A DNA stretch of 50,944 bases from an uncultured Methylococcaceae bacterium (GTDB taxonomy: Bacteria > Pseudomonadota > Gammaproteobacteria > Methylococcales > Methylococcaceae): contig CAIWDB010000345.1 in NCBI GenBank assembly GCA_903911305.1, positions 1 through 50,944 on the forward strand. The letters run 5' to 3'. Positions 47,001-50,944 of the stretch are shown here, one piece after another. The notes below the pieces were generated by a model. It was not told where the DNA came from. It did no database searches and saw only the letters and a program-made list of their open reading frames with translations. Numbering within the stretch: the first letter of the stretch is position 1; every line of letters begins with the position of its first letter. Made by a program: the position numbers and the translations under genes.

Positions 47001-50000
47001 CCGTAACTGGCGCTGTTACCGTCTTATTAATACCCACATTTCTAGTATCATAGCTTCCTAAATACAGACCGGTAATCGGATCCACTTGGGTAGGGGTATA
47101 TTTCACAATGTCATTGTCTATACTACCAATAGGCACTGGGTCTAAATAATTTAAAGCATTATTTACTGGTTGTGGAATATTATCATCTGTCAAATAAGCC
47201 TTGCTATCACCGTCATAGGTTTTTATCACCAATCCCCGCAAATTTGCTACCTGAGGGGCGACGGTATAAACAAACCCGCTGCGAGTATCTTGCAACGGGG
47301 TACCTAATGTCGCCGCATACTGCTTCATGTTGTTAAGCAAACCGCCACGTATATCAAGAGCGGGATTTGTGGAATAAACCAACCACCTTGAACCGGAATT
47401 GGTCAAATTGATAGCTGTTGCACCAAAATTATTTGTAAAATTTCCACGTGAGGCCAACACGACGGCATCGTTAGTCGCATTGGATGTGATTGAACTGTTT
47501 AGGATGATGTTACCACTCGAATCCCCATCGTTTGAGCCAGTTTGAGCAAAAACAGCCCCTAACGCAGTAATTGCTTGGTTAATTTGTATGTTGTGATCGT
47601 TACCGATAGTTTTCAGTGTAACCGCCTCAGAGACAGTCAACCCAGTTGACGACCCGACGCTGCCAACACTTAGGCTGGCATTGTTCCGAATATCAACACT
47701 GCCTGTATTGCCACCTAACGTGCCAATTTCGTTTGCTAGATTGGTCAGGGTGTAACTAGTACCGTTGCCCAATAATTCCAAGCCCGAAATCCTTAATGCC
47801 CCCGACGCATTTGGGATGGAACCAGTCTGAGTGAAATTACTGGTAGTATTTAAACTGAGGGAATAGGCACCTGTGACCGAATTACCCAAACTCGATTGCC
47901 CAAAGCTAATGATGCCACTGCCTGAAGTCAGTGTTGCATTACCAGTAAGGGTAATCGCACTGTTATAAGTCTGGTGAGTATTGTTAGTAGTAATATTGTC
48001 GCTTAAATCGAAATTGTCAAGCCCACTTGTTTGAAAAATAACGTTATTGTTGACAATAATGTTGGCACCAGAAACTGTGTAAGGTGCATCAGCTAGCGGG
48101 TCAGTGCCTGTTAGCGGTTTTTCGCCGCGTGCAATTACCAAATCCTCGCTGCTGCCGACGTAATCGTTCCTACCGGAAACATTGGGGTTACTTGCAACAG
48201 ATAGTAGATTTGGTGTCAAGTCAAGCTTGGTCAAATTGCCGCCGTTAGATGTCTGCACATCGCCGGTTCGGCTAAGGGGATCGGGTGTAACGGCACTTTG
48301 ATAGGCAAGCAAAGCTGTTCCATTAGGAATGGTATTGCTATTCTCCGCAAAATAATAAAAGCCGTTATAACCCGTGCTAGATTGGGGTTGGTTGCGATAA
48401 GTGGACGTAAAATAGTCCAGAAGCTGGCCTTGTTTGGCTGCTTTTATGGTCTGACCGCTGTTAGCTTGACCCAACAAGGTTCCAGATATAACTTGCGGTA
48501 CCGTGGAAAAGCGCCAGTTCAGATAAGGATAGTGAACACCATCGGCTGGAACACCCCAAGTAGATGTATTCCAGTTTACATAAAACGGCGAACTTGCTTC
48601 AATCTTTGGGGAAAAGGGCGAACTCGGTGATGAATTATTTGAATTCATCATTTCGTAAGTCGTCAAGCCCTTGACCCCAGTTAGCACGGGCGGAGAACTA
48701 ATGACAAAACTCCCTATGGCTGGCAATGGGTTTTTGCTGGAATCCTTGCCAGCAGTATCGGCATTCCAATAACTGTAATTGACAGTAGTATTATTTCCCT
48801 GCACAGCACCAATCAAACCTCCCACACTTGATACCCCAGTTACAAAACCAGTGCTATAGGAATCATGGATGTTGGCATTGGATGAACCAACAGTACCAAC
48901 CAGCCCGCCTACATTCTGACTTCCTTTGACCGCGCCCATACTGTAGGAACTATTAATTTCTGAATGGGAATCGACGAGTCCAACCAACCCTCCGACATTG
49001 GTCGTACCTGTTACCGCACCCGTACTATAAGACTGTTCAATGCGACCTGAGGCATAGCCCGCAAGACCGCCGACGTTGAGCGTTCCTTGCACGGATCCGT
49101 GACTATAGGACTGAGCAAGGATGTCGCTGTTGACCCCGACCAAGCCACCCACAAAATTTAAGCCCTTCACGTCTGCCGTACTAAACAAGCGGCTGAAATT
49201 ACCATTGCTTGAACTGTTTATTCCGACCAATCCTCCAACCGTGATTCCTCCTGTCACTTTGCCTTCACTAAAATTATTGCTGACATTTGCGTAAGCCAAT
49301 AAACGCCCCACCAACGCACCCGTTACATTCCCACCAGTCACATTGGCATTAGTCAACCCAACATTGGTTAAGATAGCATTGGGCCCAAAATTGTCATTTC
49401 TTCCCAAAGTACCGAACAGGCCAACATTGCCAGTGCTTGGACGGTTGATATACAGTTGGTCAATGGTATGTCCCAAGCCGTCAAAATTGCCGACAAACGA
49501 AGTTGCAGTAGTCGTACCGCTGCCTATAGGCGAGAACCCCGCTCCACCATTCCAAGCGGTTGTCGCACTGGCATTGATATCCTTACCCAACGCGTAGGTA
49601 GCGGTCAGATTGGTGTTTATTGACTGCAATTGGTTAACATCGTTGACTAGCATTGATGCAGTCAATAAGCTGCCATTATTGAGCGTGATATTGGACGAAT
49701 AATTCGTAGGCGTTTTATAGGCATTGACAATATTGCCGTTGCCATCGGCCGTTCCGTTAGAACCAGCCGGGTTATAAAATATACTCGCTAACCCACCAGA
49801 AACGGTGACATGACCCACACCCGCAAAGTTAACCGTTCCACAATTGCCCGCCCCGGCCACACACAAACCGCCATTGTCAGCTTGTAAACTCACACCGCCC
49901 GTACCAGTGTTTGTAATGGTTTGATTGACGCTGACATTATGATAAGCGGAAAGAGAAAGGCTGTTGGCATTGCTCCAAGCAACTGGATCGCTCACAACAA

Positions 50001-50944
50001 TATCACCACTTCCACCCACGCCACTTGCAGTAGTCTGGATAGTAATATTGGAGCTACCGAGACGCTGGGCAAGTTGTGCGCCAGTCTCATTACCGCCACT
50101 AGAAGCAATGATGTAATCGTCTGGGTCCAACAACCATTCGCCAGTTTTACCCAAATTGGCCATCGTACTCACCATGGCCTGTGAGTTGATTCGAACCTTC
50201 CGCCCGGAAGTCTCGACAAAGCCTCCGTCGCCTCCAGTCAAACCTCCTTCAGCTTTGATGACACCACCGATATAGGTCTCATCCGAGGATATTCCCATGA
50301 TGGTTCCACCATTTCCTTTGATTGTCGCACTGGCATCCAACGTAGCATTAACCGCCACGGACAATTTTTTTGCTTTACCAATTTCCAATGACTTCCCTTG
50401 CTTGCCACCGCCCGCGTAGATTTCGCCGCCGCCGGACGCACCAGTGGCGGTGGTCAGGCTACCGTCGTCCAGTTGCAGATGCTCGCCGGTCAGGACGACC
50501 CTGCCGCCCTTGCCTTCGCTCGCGTCGGCTTTAATCGTGCCGGCTTGGCTGACCTTGGACCCGGCGTCGATTTCAACCATCCCGCCTGCCGTCTTGCCCG
50601 ATGCGTCCAGCGTGCCGGTGTTGCTAATTTCATCGGACCCGGTGAGTTGGATGACACCGCCCTCGGCAGTGATGGAGTTGGCCTCCACCGCGCCGGCGTT
50701 GTTGATCACCGCGCCTTGCAGCTTGCTCGCCGCCACCGCCGTCATCAGCACCCGCCCGTCCTGGGCCTGCACCAGTTGCTTGTTTTCAATCAAAGTTTTG
50801 ATGGTGGACGGGTCCACTTTGATGTTCATCAGCCTGCCGTCGCCAAACTCCAGCCTTGCCCCGTCGCCCGCCGCCAATGCCACCGTGCCGCCGCCGTTGG
50901 CTTGTATCGTGCCTTCGTTGCGCACCGTCGCCGCAATCAAGGCC
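44029..50944 (-). CDS. Giant FHA-type surface adhesin with GLUG and MBG/YDG repeats (partial, N-terminus outside window)
   Basis: The frame is open to the right edge, so more than 2,300 residues are the C-terminal part of a larger protein. The first 250 residues are filamentous-haemagglutinin-like beta-helix repeats (GTIQANGGGTVALAAGDGARL, GGDGGFVETSG, then GEWLLDPDDYII). A block of seven GLUG repeats follows (49340-48770), then long Asn/Ser/Thr-rich beta-helix sequence with a SRWLVYSTNP motif. Nine MBG/YDG-type domains follow (46923-44565 approximately) and a unique C-terminal domain of about 190 residues. No anchor, autotransporter barrel or LPXTG is visible, so it is probably secreted by two-partner secretion; no TpsB gene is in the window. 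A role in attachment or biofilm is inferred from the family. It is convergent with gmk. Confidence 0.88.
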   Translation of the reverse strand, partial: ALIAATVRNEGTIQANGGGTVALAAGDGARLEFGDGRLMNIKVDPSTIKTLIENKQLVQAQDGRVLMTAVAASKLQGAVINNAGAVEANSITAEGGVIQLTGSDEISNTGTLDASGKTAGGMVEIDAGSKVSQAGTIKADASEGKGGRVVLTGEHLQLDDGSLTTATGASGGGEIYAGGGKQGKSLEIGKAKKLSVAVNATLDASATIKGNGGTIMGISSDETYIGGVIKAEGGLTGGDGGFVETSGRKVRINSQAMVSTMANLGKTGEWLLDPDDYIIASSGGNETGAQLAQRLGSSNITIQTTASGVGGSGDIVVSDPVAWSNANSLSLSAYHNVSVNQTITNTGTGGVSLQADNGGLCVAGAGNCGTVNFAGVGHVTVSGGLASIFYNPAGSNGTADGNGNIVNAYKTPTNYSSNITLNNGSLLTASMLVNDVNQLQSINTNLTATYALGKDINASATTAWNGGAGFSPIGSGTTTATSFVGNFDGLGHTIDQLYINRPSTGNVGLFGTLGRNDNFGPNAILTNVGLTNANVTGGNVTGALVGRLLAYANVSNNFSEGKVTGGITVGGLVGINSSSNGNFSRLFSTADVKGLNFVGGLVGVNSDILAQSYSHGSVQGTLNVGGLAGYASGRIEQSYSTGAVTGTTNVGGLVGLVDSHSEINSSYSMGAVKGSQNVGGLVGTVGSSNANIHDSYSTGFVTGVSSVGGLIGAVQGNNTTVNYSYWNADTAGKDSSKNPLPAIGSFVISSPPVLTGVKGLTTYEMMNSNNSSPSSPFSPKIEASSPFYVNWNTSTWGVPADGVHYPYLNWRFSTVPQVISGTLLGQANSGQTIKAAKQGQLLDYFTSTYRNQPQSSTGYNGFYYFAENSNTIPNGTALLAYQSAVTPDPLSRTGDVQTSNGGNLTKLDLTPNLLSVASNPNVSGRNDYVGSSEDLVIARGEKPLTGTDPLADAPYTVSGANIIVNNNVIFQTSGLDNFDLSDNITTNNTHQTYNSAITLTGNATLTSGSGIISFGQSSLGNSVTGAYSLSLNTTSNFTQTGSIPNASGALRISGLELLGNGTSYTLTNLANEIGTLGGNTGSVDIRNNASLSVGSVGSSTGLTVSEAVTLKTIGNDHNIQINQAITALGAVFAQTGSNDGDSSGNIILNSSITSNATNDAVVLASRGNFTNNFGATAINLTNSGSRWLVYSTNPALDIRGGLLNNMKQYAATLGTPLQDTRSGFVYTVAPQVANLRGLVIKTYDGDSKAYLTDDNIPQPVNNALNYLDPVPIGSIDNDIVKYTPTQVDPITGLYLGSYDTRNVGINKTVTAPVTVNSVDSKGNPVYGYLNSINGTIGVINPAILTYTSEPRQRLYGDANPTFAGTVTGFVATDTESNATTGIKTFASSAVQSSNVGSYSIDGSGLAANYGNYIFVQATNNANALTINPAKLTYFSDPQQRMYGDANPTFTGTVSGFKLSDTESNATSGSKTFASPATPLSNIGQYAVNGGGLIANYGNYTFDQAAENAIALTVNPRAITLTAGSNGLGNRFYGQTTNPVVSYSVGGSGMANGEDAQTLLNFTIGSAANSSTGAGVYQPLDANAYKVGGISVGIHGNYSVTQINDGTLTINPAKLFVTANSLNKTYDGLPYAGGNGVSYDGFVNNENSSVLNGTLSYSGTSQGAKNVGSYVIAPSGQSASNYVLSYIDGTLSINPAMLTYEADFSQRVYGDANPVFTGTVTGFKFTDTESNATTGTKTFASPSDPSTNVGQYAINGSGLVANFGNYIFDQLATNATALTVNTRDITLTAGSNAPGTRIYGDSVNPAPVPLYTVGGLGMANGENAQSLLNFTVGSTATPNTVVGTFLPGTVNAYKIGNTSVGVHGNYNVTALNDGTLTIDQAKLTVSANSQNITYNGLSYLGGNGVVYSGFVLGENSSVLNGSLSYTGSSQGAKNVGNYLITPTGQTAQNYNISYVSSNLVIDPANLSITANNQIKTYDGLLNQGANGVTYNGFVPGDDKSVLLGTLTYTGSSQGARNVGNYLITPSGQTAINYSINYGSGQLTVNPADLNLFAVPDSKIHDGSSLSSKIPFSVGLQTGDLLSPLSQSFDSQDVGRRVLNVNLGYTISDGNGGNNYLVDYHNAEGAIIPQPLPVYGIFTAQEIEPKYGLRYTISPSGNTAVTGEAVADVGGEQDGNGGKENGSLRLLANLVFQSLGQPISQWDFRSVGPQRIIRHLIVRSSNPLRTLKYSREYGFDPLNVNAKATEYDLVAELNKEPAKIKLDIAKIAEGITTSADIDKWTFKDSIPGVFQLTRMNQGKTITDIKP
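44565..46923 (-). repeat. Tandem MBG/YDG domain array, order A-A-B-C-A-B-C-C-D
   Basis: Exact unit boundaries at the P/T/Q that starts each unit, read on the minus strand: A 46923-46663, A 46662-46402, B 46401-46114, C 46113-45865, A 45864-45604, B 45603-45310, C 45309-45061, C 45060-44812, D from 44811. A units are 87 residues each (LTYxxxxxQRxYGDANPxF), C units 83 residues each (a TYDG- or TYNG-type start and YDGF/YSGF/YNGF), B units 96 and 98. D is divergent. A looser YDG-like unit (VIKTYDGDSKAYL) precedes the array near 47200. Confidence 0.85.
48770..49340 (-). repeat. GLUG motif array (seven units)
   Basis: About seven units of 26-29 residues share VGGLVGxxxxxxxIxxSYSxGxVxG, ending in the NYSYWN unit. 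GLUG repeats are known from IgA-peptidase-like and adhesin proteins, where they form beta-rich surfaces. Confidence 0.85.

Overview
This window looks like chromosomal DNA of a gammaproteobacterium. The evidence is gene order: mrcA divergent from pilMNOPQ, which runs into aroK-aroB; rnfH-ratA near a divergent smpB; and gammaproteobacterial-type hemE, speA and gmk. The exported-protein families and the PAS plus CxxC/HGICxxC protein fit an environmental, possibly methanotroph-like lineage, but I see no diagnostic gene (no pmo or mxa), so that placement is a guess. No rRNA, tRNA, CRISPR array, integrase or transposase gene is visible.

Layout. 1-1250: a small orphan protein, several palindromic dispersed repeats and a 5'-truncated nitroreductase. 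1209-6664: a tripartite efflux system, ytcA-hlyD-FUSC on the minus strand divergent from a TolC-type lipoprotein. 6898-9774: cobU-cobT-cobC-cobS, the complete nucleotide-loop branch of cobalamin assembly, with overlapping genes. 9940-16067: two large signalling genes overlapping by 4 bp, a CheB-CheR-PAS protein followed by a five-PAS GGDEF-EAL protein. 16199-18162: moxR, a DUF58 gene and what may be a 20-codon stub of the transglutaminase-type gene that usually follows. 18230-26244: a hypothetical gene, a repeat-rich spacer, speA, a frameshifted small membrane protein, hemE with two small neighbours, and mrcA. 26459-33184: the type IV pilus alignment operon and aroKB. 33229-36074: a Tat-exported metallo-beta-lactamase-fold protein and a secreted HAF-repeat protein. 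36154-44003: rnfH, ratA, an NSS transporter, smpB, a decayed acetyltransferase, a PBP5-like carboxypeptidase with SPOR domain, yidB-kbp, a PAS/CxxC protein, a GNAT and gmk. 44029-50944: the C-terminal 2,300 residues of a giant FHA-type surface protein that runs off the right edge.

The pathways are mostly self-contained: drug or aromatic-acid export, cobalamin salvage, c-di-GMP and chemotaxis-like signalling, pilus assembly, cell-wall synthesis and shikimate synthesis. The accessory, less explained material is the repeat-built adhesin, with an exact modular order of MBG/YDG units and a sharp G+C step, the MBL/HAF exported pair, and several families of palindromic repeats. One repeat supplies the stop codon of the FUSC gene. 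I saw no convincing new defence or mobile system. The adhesin is the most unusual object here.
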